Shown: positions 22,140 to 32,561 of the stretch, one piece after another | How positions within the stretch are numbered: the first letter of the stretch is position 1 | Layout of the letters: the number at the start of each line of letters is the position of its first letter | Assembly: GCA_007115705.1 (NCBI GenBank) | Contig: QXEO01000411.1 | Location: 2,418,001-2,482,000, forward strand | DNA: 64,000 nt | Source of the DNA: Dactylis glomerata | Lineage: Eukaryota; Streptophyta; Magnoliopsida; Poales; Poaceae | Direction of reading: 5' to 3' | Translations under genes and position numbers: made by a program | Notes under the pieces: generated by a model | Told to the model about the DNA's origin: nothing | Seen by the model: the letters and a program-made list of their open reading frames with translations, nothing else | The model's database searches: none

Positions 22140-23763
22140 TGATGCCTAGTAAATGACCGGCCCATTGGGAACCCCAAGAGGAAGGTGTGATGAATATAGC
22201 AGCAAGATTTTCCCTCAGTTAAGAAACCAAGGTATGTCGATCAGGAGAGGAGCAAATAAACGACTCAAGGTGATGCTTGCTAGCTTGCGACAGCTCAGGA
22301 CAATTTATAGGGTGCCTCGTCCAAGCTTTGCTTTGCTAGCTGCAACGCGGAACCTGCACACAACACAACCAAATACTTTATTCCCAACTTACGATGAGGT
22401 TGTCAATCTCACCGGTTTGCTTGAAACAAAGGGTATGAGCGTATCGAGTGGAAAATGATAATAGTATGCGAGTAAAGTAAACAGGTGATAGCAATATAAA
22501 GGAAATAGGACCGGGGTCCATAGTTCACTAGCGGTGTCTCTCCATAAGATAAAATAACACATGCTGGGTACAAATTACAGTTGGGTAATTGATAGAATAA
22601 AGACAACGTGCATATGATGAGAGGATCACAATGAGATTTACTCTGGGCATTACAACAAAATACATAGACCGCCATCCAACTGCATCTATGACTAATAATC
22701 CACTCACGGGGATATCGTCTGAACACCCCATGAGTATTAAGTTGCGAACAACAGATAACGGCATTAAGCAAAGTGTGTAATGTAAACAAAGCATATACCC
22801 TCGAGCATATGAATGTTGTTTTCCCCTAGTAGCAACAGCACATCTACAACCTTAGAGGTTTCTGTCACTCCCCCAGATTAAATAGAGGCATGAACCCACT
22901 ATCGAGCATAAATACCCCCTCTTGGAGTCACTAGCAACTACTCGGCCAAGACAGCTACTAACAACGGAGAGCATACAAGATCATAAACAACATAGAGATA
23001 ACATAGAGATAACATAAGATAAATTTCAGTACATCAACGCAAGCATAACACCAATATTCATCGGATCCCAACAAACCAAACATGTAGAATTACATAACGG
23101 TGATCTCAATCATGTAGGGCAGCTCATGAGATCTGAACATGAAGCACATGGTGGAGGAGACAACCATCTAGCTACTGCTATGGACCCATAGTCCAAGGTA
23201 GACTACTCACTCATCGCTCCGGAGACAACCATGGCGATGAAGAAGACCTCCGGTGGTGATTCCCCTCTCCGACAGGGTGCTGGGAAGAGCTTCTGGACCC
23301 TCCCGATCTTCAGGTCGACGGCGGCGGCGGATCGCGATGTGTTCTAGAAAACTGATCGGCCTTTAGGTTTTTCCCATCGGGGGGTCTTTATAGGCGAAGG
23401 GGCATCGTCAGAAGTGGACCGAGGTGGTCTCACACATAGGGGGTGCGGCCCAGCCCCTGGCCGCGCCGCCCTGGTGTGTGGGCCTCTCATGGCCCCACTC
23501 CAACTCCTCTTCGGTTCTCTGGAAGCTTCGGTAAAATTCTGGGCGACTGGCTTTGGTTTCATCCAATTCCGAGAATATTTCCTGTGTAGCTTTTCTGAAA
23601 CACAAAAATAGCAGAAAACAGGGAACTGGCACTGTGGCGAATTGTTAATAGGTTAGTTCTGGAAAATGCATAAAAGTGCCACGAAGTGTAACGAAACATT
23701 AGGCAAATGGTGTAAAAACAAGCATGGAGCATCAAAAATTATGGATACGTTGGAGACGTATCA
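22140..23763 (-). mobile_element. 3' LTR of the Athila-like element
   Basis: 1624 bp. By eye it differs from the other LTR at roughly 50 positions (about 3%), many of them C/T or G/A changes, plus a short duplication of gataacatagagataacata and a few indels. A TATA box read on the minus strand is at 23386-23393. Confidence 0.85.
23386..23393 (-). promoter_or_regulatory. TATA box in the 3' LTR of the Athila-like element
   Basis: ctttatag on the plus strand (ctataaag on the minus strand), conserved at 35449-35456 and 45669-45676 in related LTRs. Confidence 0.55.
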
Positions 23764-23777
23764 GCATCCCCAAGCTT
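23764..23777 (-). promoter_or_regulatory. Polypurine tract of the Athila-like element
   Basis: gcatccccaagctt on the plus strand (aagcttggggatgc on the minus strand), immediately adjoining the 3' LTR. Confidence 0.8.
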
Positions 23778-26700
23778 AACTCCTGCTCGTCCTCGAGTAG
23801 GTAAGTGATAACAAAAGAAATAATTTTTTAGGTGACATGCACCTACACAATCTTGATCATATATGTAAGCGTTGTGAGCTAGGATCAAAATAACTTAAAA
23901 CATGGGCATGAAAGACATAATCTTGATAGAAGAAACTTAGCAACCATGTTATAAACATGAAAATGAACACAAATAAAAGATCATGAAAATGAAACAATGA
24001 AAGTCAAACGTGTGTTCAAATCATAAGGAAAAACATACAAATGGTTTTCAGCTTGTCCTTAATGGAGAGCAAAACATAAATGCATAGGACACCTTCAAGT
24101 TTAAGAGGGCGACTAGATACAAATAATTTAAGAACAAGTGAAACCAACAATATGAATCAATCAATGAAAACTTTGGGACAATGCACATTATACTAAGAAT
24201 GACAACTATGCTCCTTAATGGTACATAAAGATAGAAGGTGGTGACTCAACATAAAAGTAAAAAAAGACCCTTCACGGAGGGAAGCAGTGATTGCAAGTTT
24301 TATAACCTTCAAAAATTATGGTACTTACCGGCTTTGAGCTCTCATTGCCCCCATCATAAGCATCTTGAATGGTTAAAGTTAATGCAAGAACACTTACGCT
24401 GCATATGCTTGACAAATCATAAGTTGAAAACCTCGTGTCCCGTGAATACGAGTACCCAAACCTCATGCTACTTTACTTAGAGTCCCAAGTAAGCTCTTGT
24501 CATTGTAAGTATACATGTATCATCGAGAACCGCCAACGGGGTACCTCCGTGCCCGATGACATGGAACAAGCCCACATCAAAATGACAGGACAAGCAGACA
24601 ATGAATACCTCGACATCTCTTTTATTTACCATTTGTATAGATTTTTATTTTGAGATGCGTCGTCGAATGTCCACTATGGGCATGCTGTAAATTTCCACCA
24701 TGAATTATGCATGGCTTAGATTGGCGGCCCAGACGTTTCTCTAACACATATACAAACTCCATGATCCCGCAAGATTCCCAATTCATTTCACACCGCGAGT
24801 ATCCATAAACAAAAGATCATGATATCAACTCAAATAAGAAGTGCAATGTTGAAAGCTTGCCCCATGACGGCATGGTTGGGCTAGTCTCCAACTTACAACT
24901 TGCAAGCATAACAACTCAACATAAGAGACCACAATGTCAAATTTTTAAGAACGAGAAAAAGTAAAGTGTGCCTTCCGGTTCGTGAGAGCTTTACTGACCA
25001 ATTTTCGCATAACACTGGTAAGAGTTTAATTTGAAGAGTAGATAAAAGCAAGTCAAATTTACTTTGGAATAACAAATTGCTAATAGGTATGTATGGTGGA
25101 CACTTTGGAAAACTTGGTTTTTAGGAGTTGGATGCACGCGTAGAGCTCATACTCAGTACAAGGCGAGGGCTAGGAAAAGACTGGGAGCGACCAACTGAGA
25201 GAGCAATAACGGCCATAATCATGCAAAGCGACAAAGCGACATTAAAAGAAGCATAAGATGGCATCAAAAGTCAAAAACTAAATGATCATAGAGGCTATTG
25301 GTGACTTTGTAAGAGTCTAACATGTGTGAGCATTCGCCAAGTCAAACAAAGTAAAGCATCAAGGAGAAAACCAAAATAATGCTTCCAAACGATAAAAACA
25401 ACGCATGATTCTTTCAAAGGCTCATTAAGCAATCTCAGTTATTTGAGACAAGTCATGCTACAGCAAAACCACTAAGCATGCTATCAAAAAGACATCAAGC
25501 ACGACATGCAAAAGCCTAAGCCGCAGTCTACACAAGCTCCTTCTTGTACCAGTTTTTTGAATAAAGCTTTTTCTCTTTTCCAACACCATTCAAACTTTTT
25601 ATAAACACCTCTTTTGATGAAAACCAATATAGATCAGAGGCAAAAATACACCTTGATGAAAAGATATAACAAGATCTGAACGCATATCAAGGCAAAAATC
25701 GAAAACTAAACACAGTTCTAGAAGAAGAGAACACTCGTTGAAACGAATTGAGTGAAAAACGGAGTGTTCTTGGCAAATGGAAAGCAAGGCAACTTCTCCA
25801 AAAGAAATTTGTTGGGGTTCAACCATTTATTGCAGCAAACAAAACTAAACTAAACTGAAAACTAAAAACAACTGACGCTCCAAGAAAAACGCATAATGCA
25901 TGAAGCAATAAAAATATAGTGTCTTGAAAGGTGACTTGAATTTTGCCGATGAAGAAGGGGTGCCTCGGGGGCATCCCCAAGCTTTGACGCTTGTACTTCT
26001 TGGATATTTCTTGGGGTTATGCATGGGCATCCCCAAGCTTGAGCTTTTGTCCATTCTTCAACTCATCTCATCACTCTCCGATCCCTACACTTGAAAACTT
26101 CCTTCATACAAAACTAAACACAAATCTATTAGCAACATTAGTGTAAGTATAACATTTAATCAACCCCTTTTTGCTTCAGCTTTCAACCTAAAACCACCAC
26201 ATATAAAGCATATACTACTGTAGAAACTTCCCCAAAAGTTCCGTGATCAAAAGAACTCAAAAAGAAAGCGATAAAGCGGCAAACACAAATATTGGCAGAA
26301 ATCTGTCAAAACAGAACAGCTGACAAAGGTCGAATTTTTAGAGGGTTTTCTGTTGCTCAAATCAAAAAGTGTTCAACTAATGAAAGTTTGGATATAACCT
26401 GGGGCATATGAACAAGAAATCGCAGATACAAAAGATATACAGAGAATTTTCACGAATTTTTACGGTGCAGCACCGAAAACAGTTTCAGGACAGCAACATC
26501 CCCATATCTTACCTCACTCAAATTAGAGGCTTCTCTTGGCACAAAAACGAAATAAAAAGGATAAGGATAGGTCATTACAGTAGCAATAACTTCCAAGACT
26601 CAAATAAAAGAAAAAGAACTGAATGTAAAAACATTGGGTTATCTCCCAAGAGTGCTTTTCTTTAACGCCTTTGAGCTAGGCTCAGTAATTCGAGAAGATG

Positions 26701-26904
26701 CTCACATAAGAAATATGAATTGAAGCAAAAGAGAGCATCAAGGAGCAAATATAGAACACATTTAAGTCTAACCCACTTCCTATGCATAGGAATCTTGTAA
26801 GAAAATAAATCAAATAAGCACATAGTAACAAGTATGGGTAGATAAAACAAGAGCAACTTCGGAATTTTCAATATAAAGAGAGGTGTTTTCGTAACATGAG
26901 AATA
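23778..26904 (-). other. Non-coding internal region of the Athila-like element
   Basis: About 3.1 kb without recognisable domains on either strand. It aligns with 40926-43500 of the second Athila-like copy, so the sequence is characteristic of the family. Two extra copies of the PPT motif gcatccccaagctt occur at 25971-25984 and 26027-26040. Confidence 0.7.
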
Positions 26905-27660
26905 TCAACAACCATATTTTCCTCTCTCATAATAATTTTCAGTAGCACCATGAACAAACTTAACATCATAAATATCACACTCGCCCTCCTTTGCTAAGCA
27001 TTGAGAGCTATCAAATAAGGTATTAGTTAAAGAGTTACTCTTATTGGGACGTAGACATGGGTAGCTCCATTCTTCCTCCTCTTGATCATTACTCTCCTCC
27101 TCTTTTTCATCCAATGAGCTTCCAGTTTCAGCAATTTCTTCTTCCATAGGCTCCTTCAAGGCATTAGTCTCTTCCGTTGGAGAGCATCTATTAAGATATT
27201 TAAGAATATAGCCATTTTTTCCTTGTAATTATCAAAGCAAAATGTAAGTATATCATAAATCTCATATTTATAAGGTGCATCATCAGTATTTTCAAGCAAA
27301 TGAGCAAGTTCAAATGCACCTTCTAAGCAATAAATTCTTCAATTTGTCCCACATCATAAAAGTCATAATTTCCATTAATATAAGAAGATATGGTAACATC
27401 ATCATTATACTCACATTGAAAAGGGAGGTGTTTATACCTCCTACAGCAACAAGATCTATCAAAGCAATAAGTAACATTATAAGTAGAGCACATGTTTCTA
27501 GCAATGATATACAATCTATTGATTTGTTCCCATAAGTGTTTCCCTTTATGTGACAAGCGGTGTTCCTCATAATAATTTTGTTGTTCTTCCGTGAACCCAC
27601 CTTGCCAAAAAGATCTAGTTTCAAAGAAACCAACCATTGATAGAAAGCATGATAAAGCAA
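26905..27660 (-). pseudogene. Athila-like gag remnant
   Basis: Overlapping minus-strand frames broken by stops and shifts. The downstream part (27159 to 26905) reads as an 84-codon acidic segment with SSLDEKEEESNDQEEEEWSY. An upstream frame contains NYYEEHRLSHKGKHLWEQIN. Acidic linkers with an EEEWSYPCL-like phrase occur in gag-proximal regions of Triticeae Athila-like elements, which is the basis for the call. No zinc knuckle or protease motif was seen. Confidence 0.4.
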
Positions 27661-27818
27661 GACAATAACAGACCAACAAAAATAACAACTATAGTAGGAA
27701 CTAATTTTTTTGTATTTTTGATAAAACGAAACAAGTAAAAATAAAGTAAAGCAAAACTTAAAACAAAGTAAAGGATGTGCGTGCGAAAAACTCCCCTCGC
27801 AGAAGTCTTCTTCTTCCT

Positions 27819-27835
27819 CCCTGGCAACGGCGCCA
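27819..27835 (-). promoter_or_regulatory. Primer-binding site of the Athila-like element
   Basis: ccctggcaacggcgcca on the plus strand, i.e. tggcgccgttgccaggg on the minus strand, the TGGCGCCGTTGCC PBS usual for Athila-type gypsy elements (tRNA-Asp type). It lies 11 bp from the LTR. Confidence 0.8.
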
Positions 27836-27933
27836 GAAAATATGCTTGATGCCTAGTAAATGACCGGCCCGTTGGGAACCCCAAGAGGAAGGTGTGATGA
27901 ATATAGCAGCAAGATTTTCCCTCAGTTAAGAAA

Positions 27934-27938
27934 CCAAG
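27934..27938. repeat. Target site duplication ccaag, left copy
   Basis: ccaag before the LTR starting TG at 27939; the same ccaag follows the other LTR at 31951-31955. Confidence 0.93.
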
Positions 27939-28563
27939 TGATAAGGGGAGCATAGCTACTACTCCTACTATTTTACCACCTCCTTATGTTCTGAAGCTTG
28001 GACAATTCTGCTTTGAAGTGCCTCCACTAGATGATGTGAAGCCCAACTTTCGTACACCTCCGATGGAGTTTCATGTTCGCCGAGGTGCTGCAGCGAAAGA
28101 TATATAGGTGTTCTATTTTAATTAAGTTCGCGTCATGTTTTTATTTCAGTTTGGTTTTATTTGTGTGTGATGGTTTTGGGCCTGTCCAAAATCAAGTGTG
28201 TTTTGGCCATTTGGGCTTTTAGTTTGGTTTGGGGCCTAGCCCAGCCAAGGTAGCGTTCAGAGTCACCCATATAGGGTTATGGCAGGCGCCTTGTATCGAT
28301 CAGACTTGTATTTTGGAGCTAAGAGAGAGACCAGAAAAGTCCCAATGTTTGGGGGCGCATATCGGTGTGTTTGATTGCTGATCTTCGAGATCTGATGTTA
28401 TGCCATGCGTGGGAATTGATTCCGGTCAGTTTCATCGCGAGGAATTGAAGAGAGATCAGTTTGATCTATTTCAGATTGAGTTCTCTTCCGCTATCTTGCT
28501 GCTGTGTTTGATCGCCGTGAAAGATTGGGCCAAACCTCTTTCGGATCACGTTGATCCGTATCA
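27939..28563 (+). mobile_element. 5' LTR of the gag-protease gypsy element
   Basis: 625 bp starting tgataaggggagcat and ending gtatca. Its first 169 bp are a copy of the C-terminal coding part and stop codon of the element's own gag-protease frame, here without a start. Confidence 0.9.
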
Positions 28564-28566
28564 TCT

Positions 28567-28576
28567 TGGTATCAGA
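28567..28576 (+). promoter_or_regulatory. Primer-binding site
   Basis: tggtatcaga, three bases after the 5' LTR; a 10-base match to the initiator tRNA-Met PBS. Confidence 0.75.
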
Positions 28577-29496
28577 TTCGTCGGGTTTATCACGGCGGAG
28601 TTTGTTGTTGAGATCGATTTGTTCTGCTGAGTTTTGATCTGCTGAGGTTGTCGATCTGTTGGTTTTTGTTCAAAGATTGAAGATCGACGAGTTCCATCTA
28701 TCGTTGGTTTTCTTTGTTGGCAGCCAAGTCGAGATTGGCCTAATCGTTTTCCCTGGCCGATCGCTGGTTCTGTGGAGTCCAAGCAGTACACGGTGATTGC
28801 ATTCCAATCTCAGATCCGATCGGGAGAGTCCAGCCAGGAGAGGAGTTCCACAATCCGATCTGCAAAAAAAAAACAAGGAAAACCGATCGCTCGCATACCC
28901 ACGGAGATTGTCTGTCCCCTGGCGTGCGTGCTCCTTCGATCTGCGCGTCGCTACTCCCGGCAAGGATCGTCGCCCGCGCCCGCCCCAACTTTCCCTACTG
29001 GGCCGGCCCACTCTGAGCGGGAGATCAGCCGAGCTGGCTCGCAATCGCTCAGGCATCGCGCGGCATCGATCGCTGCGCCCGCGCCTCACTCGATCGTTGC
29101 GCCCGCTCGATCGTTGCGCCCGCGCCTCGCTCGCCCCGCTTGTACCCAGCGCCGGCTCTCTTTGCCAATTGGGCCGGCCCACCTTTGCGCTCGCCAGCCA
29201 GGAGCCTGCGCGCCCACGCTCGCCCTCAATTTCGCTCGCCCCAGGACGGAGCGCGTCAGACGGCCTGCTCGCTCGCGTCGCCCTGATCGCTCGCGCTCGC
29301 CCTGATCGCTCGCGTTCGCTCGACCCTAGACGGCCTCTGTGGTCAGGCGCCGGATTGCTCCCCAGCTTTGTTGCTTTTTGTCAGTTCAGTTTACTGGTTT
29401 TGCCTACAATTTTGACAGATACTGCTCAATACCACGAGCTGCAGGGAAAAGTATAGGTAAAATTGATCTGCATTTGTTTTGTGCTATTTGGATATA
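28577..29496 (+). other. Long 5' leader with GC-rich cgctcg-type repeats
   Basis: About 920 bp between PBS and gag start. From about 28900 to 29340 the base composition turns sharply GC-rich, with many short repeats such as cgatcgttgcgcccg and cgctcgc. Long frames here (for example 28797-29456) are Arg/Pro/Ser-rich artefacts. Such leaders usually hold packaging and dimerisation signals; that role is inferred. Confidence 0.6.
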
Positions 29497-31494
29497 ATGG
29501 TGAACTCCGTTGAGGGAGATAATTCTGTAGCTGCTGGAGAGAAGAAAGAGGAGCTTGTTCCACCGGTTTTTGCTGCAGATTTGGCTCCTAATATTCGGGC
29601 TGGTTTTGATAGCACGTGCGACTTTATTCTTCGGAGTCATGCCGCATTGGCAATACAAATTGCACAGCTAGCTACCCGAATTGATGCAATGGGCGATGCT
29701 ACTGCCCGTGCACCCGTGCAGCCCCCTCCTGCTGCACAACCTCGCGACGTGGTTCCACGCCGCCCTGCTGAATATCATGATCATCGACACGTGGCACCCG
29801 CTTATGAAGGAGAACTTGCCGATGACGCTGATTATGCACCACAACAACGACAGTTTGCTGCTCGTCCTGCAGGTGCTCATCGTGTACAGCCACATGATCG
29901 TGACCGTCTTGGCCATGCTGGTCGTGTTCCACTTGATGATGGTGGTCTTGGACGCATCAAATTGTCCATACCTCCTTTTTCCGGTGACCGCGGACCTGAT
30001 GATTATTTGGAGTGGGAGATGCGCATGGATCAGATTTTTGATACTCATTATTACACTGAGGCGAAGAGACTTCAACTGGCTGCTGTTGAATTCACCGGTT
30101 ATGTGCTGATTTGGTGGAATCAAATTCTGCGTATGCGTACTCGCCCAACATCATGGACAGGTATGAAAGATCTTATGCGACATCGCTTTGTTCCTGAACA
30201 CTACAAGAGAGACATGTATAATAAGTTGCAGCAGCTCACTCAAGGTACTAAATCTGTGGATGAGTATTATAAAGAGATGGAGTTGTTGATGATACGTACA
30301 GGGACAAGGGAGGATACAGAGGCCACGATGTCTCGGTTTTTGAATGGACTGAATTTTGAGGTGCGTGATCGTGTGGAGATGGTTTACTATCATGATCTTC
30401 AGGATCTTGTGCACCAAGCTGAGCGTGCGGAGCAACAAATCAAACGACGCCAAGCTTCCACACCTACAAAATCATGGCCTCATTCTCATACCGAGGCTGC
30501 TGGTCCTAGTGTTCAGACGACACCTTCTACACGCTCTAATAGTGTTTCTCATAGCGTGGCACCCAAATCTGGGGTGTCCAAAACTGCATCTGCGCAGTCC
30601 ACAGCAAACATCGAGTGTTTTACTTGTGGAGGACGAGGACACATGAAGCGTGATTGCCCTAATAGAAAAAGGGTGATGCTCACACATGATGGCTATGTTT
30701 CTGCTAGTGATGATGAGAAAGCTGATGCGTCATCAAGTGAGGAATCTGAGGAAAATTCCGAAGTGATCGTGGATGGTTATGCACTTGCTGCAAATTTAAA
30801 AAATCTAATGGTGCAACGCGTACCAGAAGATCGCATTCACGACCAAGGGCAGCGCTGGAATATATTTCAGACCCAATGCATCGTCAAGGACACCACTTGC
30901 AAACTGATTATTGATGGTGGCAGCTATACAAATATTGTTAGCAAGAGTTTGGTGGATTCTCTATCCTTGCCTACATGGAAGCACCCGCAGCCACATTGTG
31001 TTGAGTGGTTGTATAATTCAGGGAAGCTGAAGGTCACACATAAGGTGCGCCTGAAATTTTCAGTAGGTGATTATGAGGACACAGTGGTCTGTGATGTTTT
31101 GCCTATGGATGCATGTCATGTGCTGCTAGGAAGACCGTGGCAATTTGATAGGCGTTCCACTCATGAAGGCAGGTCCAATGTTTATTCCTTGTGGCATAAG
31201 GGGAAGCGCCATGTGTTGCAGCCTATGCTCGATAAGGATATCAAAGTGGACGTGCTTGCTGCTCAGAAGAAGGTCCAATACATTCAGGCGAAACCGAGGA
31301 CGGTTTCCTTTCAAGTTGGGGGGGATGATAAGGGGAGCATAGCTACTACTCCTACTATTTTACCACCTCCTTTTGTTCTGAAGCTTGGACAATTCTGCTT
31401 TGAAGTGCCTCCACTAGATGATGTGAAGCCCAACTTTCGTACACCTTCGATGGAGTTTCATGTTCACCGAGGTGCTGCAGCGAAAGATATATAG
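29497..31494 (+). CDS. gag-pro: Gag-protease polyprotein of a Ty3/gypsy element
   Basis: 665 codons, open throughout. The ATG at 29497 is the first in frame (MVNSVEGDNS). A Pro/His/Arg-rich N-terminal part precedes a Retrotrans_gag domain at about residues 155-330 (LEWEMRMDQIF, LIWWNQI, VDEYYKEMELL, FLNGLNFEVRDRV). A CCHC zinc knuckle lies at 374-387 (CFTCGGRGHMKRDC). A retropepsin-like aspartic protease follows, with active-site DGGS at 473-476 and the conserved LLGRPW flap-side motif at 543-548. The usual next domain, reverse transcriptase, is absent. Instead the frame crosses the PPT and ends inside the 3' LTR: the last 56 codons and stop (31326-31494) are LTR sequence. The intact frame and near-identical LTRs suggest recent activity, with reverse transcriptase and integrase supplied in trans. 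Confidence 0.9.
   Translation: MVNSVEGDNSVAAGEKKEELVPPVFAADLAPNIRAGFDSTCDFILRSHAALAIQIAQLATRIDAMGDATARAPVQPPPAAQPRDVVPRRPAEYHDHRHVAPAYEGELADDADYAPQQRQFAARPAGAHRVQPHDRDRLGHAGRVPLDDGGLGRIKLSIPPFSGDRGPDDYLEWEMRMDQIFDTHYYTEAKRLQLAAVEFTGYVLIWWNQILRMRTRPTSWTGMKDLMRHRFVPEHYKRDMYNKLQQLTQGTKSVDEYYKEMELLMIRTGTREDTEATMSRFLNGLNFEVRDRVEMVYYHDLQDLVHQAERAEQQIKRRQASTPTKSWPHSHTEAAGPSVQTTPSTRSNSVSHSVAPKSGVSKTASAQSTANIECFTCGGRGHMKRDCPNRKRVMLTHDGYVSASDDEKADASSSEESEENSEVIVDGYALAANLKNLMVQRVPEDRIHDQGQRWNIFQTQCIVKDTTCKLIIDGGSYTNIVSKSLVDSLSLPTWKHPQPHCVEWLYNSGKLKVTHKVRLKFSVGDYEDTVVCDVLPMDACHVLLGRPWQFDRRSTHEGRSNVYSLWHKGKRHVLQPMLDKDIKVDVLAAQKKVQYIQAKPRTVSFQVGGDDKGSIATTPTILPPPFVLKLGQFCFEVPPLDDVKPNFRTPSMEFHVHRGAAAKDI
31318..31325 (+). 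promoter_or_regulatory. Polypurine tract inside the coding frame
   Basis: ggggggga just before the 3' LTR, continuing into tgataagggg. It lies within the gag-protease frame, so the same bases encode Gly-Gly-Asp and serve plus-strand priming. Confidence 0.75.
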
Positions 31495-31950
31495 GTGTTC
31501 TATTTTAATTAAGTTCGCGTCATGTTTTTATTTCAGTTTGGTTTTATTTGTGTGTGATGGTTTTGGGCCTGTCCAAAATCAAGTGTGTTTTGGCCATTTG
31601 GGCTTTTAGTTTGGTTTGGGGCCTAGCCCAGCCAAGGTAGCGTTCAGAGTCACCCATATAGGGTTATGGCAGCCGCCTTGTATCGATCAGACTTGTATTT
31701 TGGAGCTAAGAGAGAGACCAGAAAAGTCCCAATGTTTGGGGGCGCATATCGGTGTGTTTGATTGCTGATCTTCGAGATCTGATGTTATGCCATGCGTGGG
31801 AATTGATTCCGGTCAGTTTCATCGCGAGGAATTGAAGAGAGATCAGTTTGATCTATTTCAGATTGAGTTCTCTTCCGCTATCTTGCTGCTGTGTTTGATC
31901 GCCGTGAAAGATTGGGCCAAACCTCTTTCGGATCACGTTGATCCATATCA
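31326..31950 (+). mobile_element. 3' LTR of the gag-protease gypsy element
   Basis: 625 bp from tgataaggggagc to atatca. It carries the functional 3' end of the coding frame and, after the stop, the presumed promoter and termination signals. Confidence 0.9.
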
Positions 31951-31955
31951 CCAAG
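31951..31955. repeat. Target site duplication ccaag, right copy
   Basis: Identical to 27934-27938; the Athila-like LTR resumes with gtatgtcgatcagg, as in the undisturbed copy near 22231. Confidence 0.93.
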
Positions 31956-32561
31956 GTATGTCGATCAGGAGAGGAGCAGACAAACGACTGAAGGTGATGC
32001 TTGCTAGCTTGCGACAGCTCAGGACAATTTATAGGGCGCCTCGTCCAAGCTTTGCTTTGCTAGCTGCAACGCGGAACCTGCACACAACACAACCAAATAC
32101 TTTGTTCCCAACTTACGATGAGGTTGTCAATCTCACCGGTTTGCTTGAAACAAAGGGTATGAGCGTATCGAGTGGAAAATGATAATAGTATGCGAGTAAA
32201 GTAAACAGTGTGAGTAAAGTAAACAGGTGATAGCAATATAAAGGAAATAGGACCGGGGTCCACAGTTCACTAGCGGTGTCTCTCCATAAGATAAAATAAC
32301 ACATGCTGGGTAAACAAATTACAGTTGGGCAATTGATAGAATAAAGACAACGTGCATATGATGAGAGGATCACTATGAGATTTACTCTGGGCATTACAAC
32401 AAAATACATAGACCGCCATCCAACTGCATCTATGACTAATAATCCACTCACGGGGATATCGTCCAAACACCCCATGAGTATTAAGTTGCGAACAACAGAT
32501 AACTGCATTAAGCAAAGTGTGTAATGTAAACAAAGCATATACCCTCGAGCACAAAGAATGA

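Larger units (their letters stand above)
27939..31950 (+). mobile_element. Non-autonomous Ty3/gypsy element encoding gag-protease only
   Basis: A complete 4012-bp element with 625-bp LTRs (27939-28563, 31326-31950), a perfect target duplication (ccaag), a PBS (28567-28576), a PPT (31318-31325), a GC-rich leader and one long open frame (29497-31494). No reverse transcriptase, RNase H or integrase is present. By eye the LTRs differ at only about five positions, so this is the youngest insertion in the window. It sits inside an LTR of the Athila-like element, in opposite orientation. Confidence 0.92.

Noticed and set aside
22153..22458. 101-codon plus-strand frame, recurring at 31787-32182
   Set aside because: It lies antisense in Athila-like LTR copies and differs only by the gypsy insertion; no domain.
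28797..29456. 219-codon Arg/Pro/Ser-rich frame in the gypsy leader (with overlapping frames on both strands)
   Set aside because: It lies in a GC-rich repetitive leader, several frames are open at once, and no domain is visible; composition explains the openness.
29497..31494. Host aspartic protease gene
   Set aside because: The single DGGS motif occurs downstream of a gag core and zinc knuckle and between LTRs, so it is a retrotransposon polyprotein.
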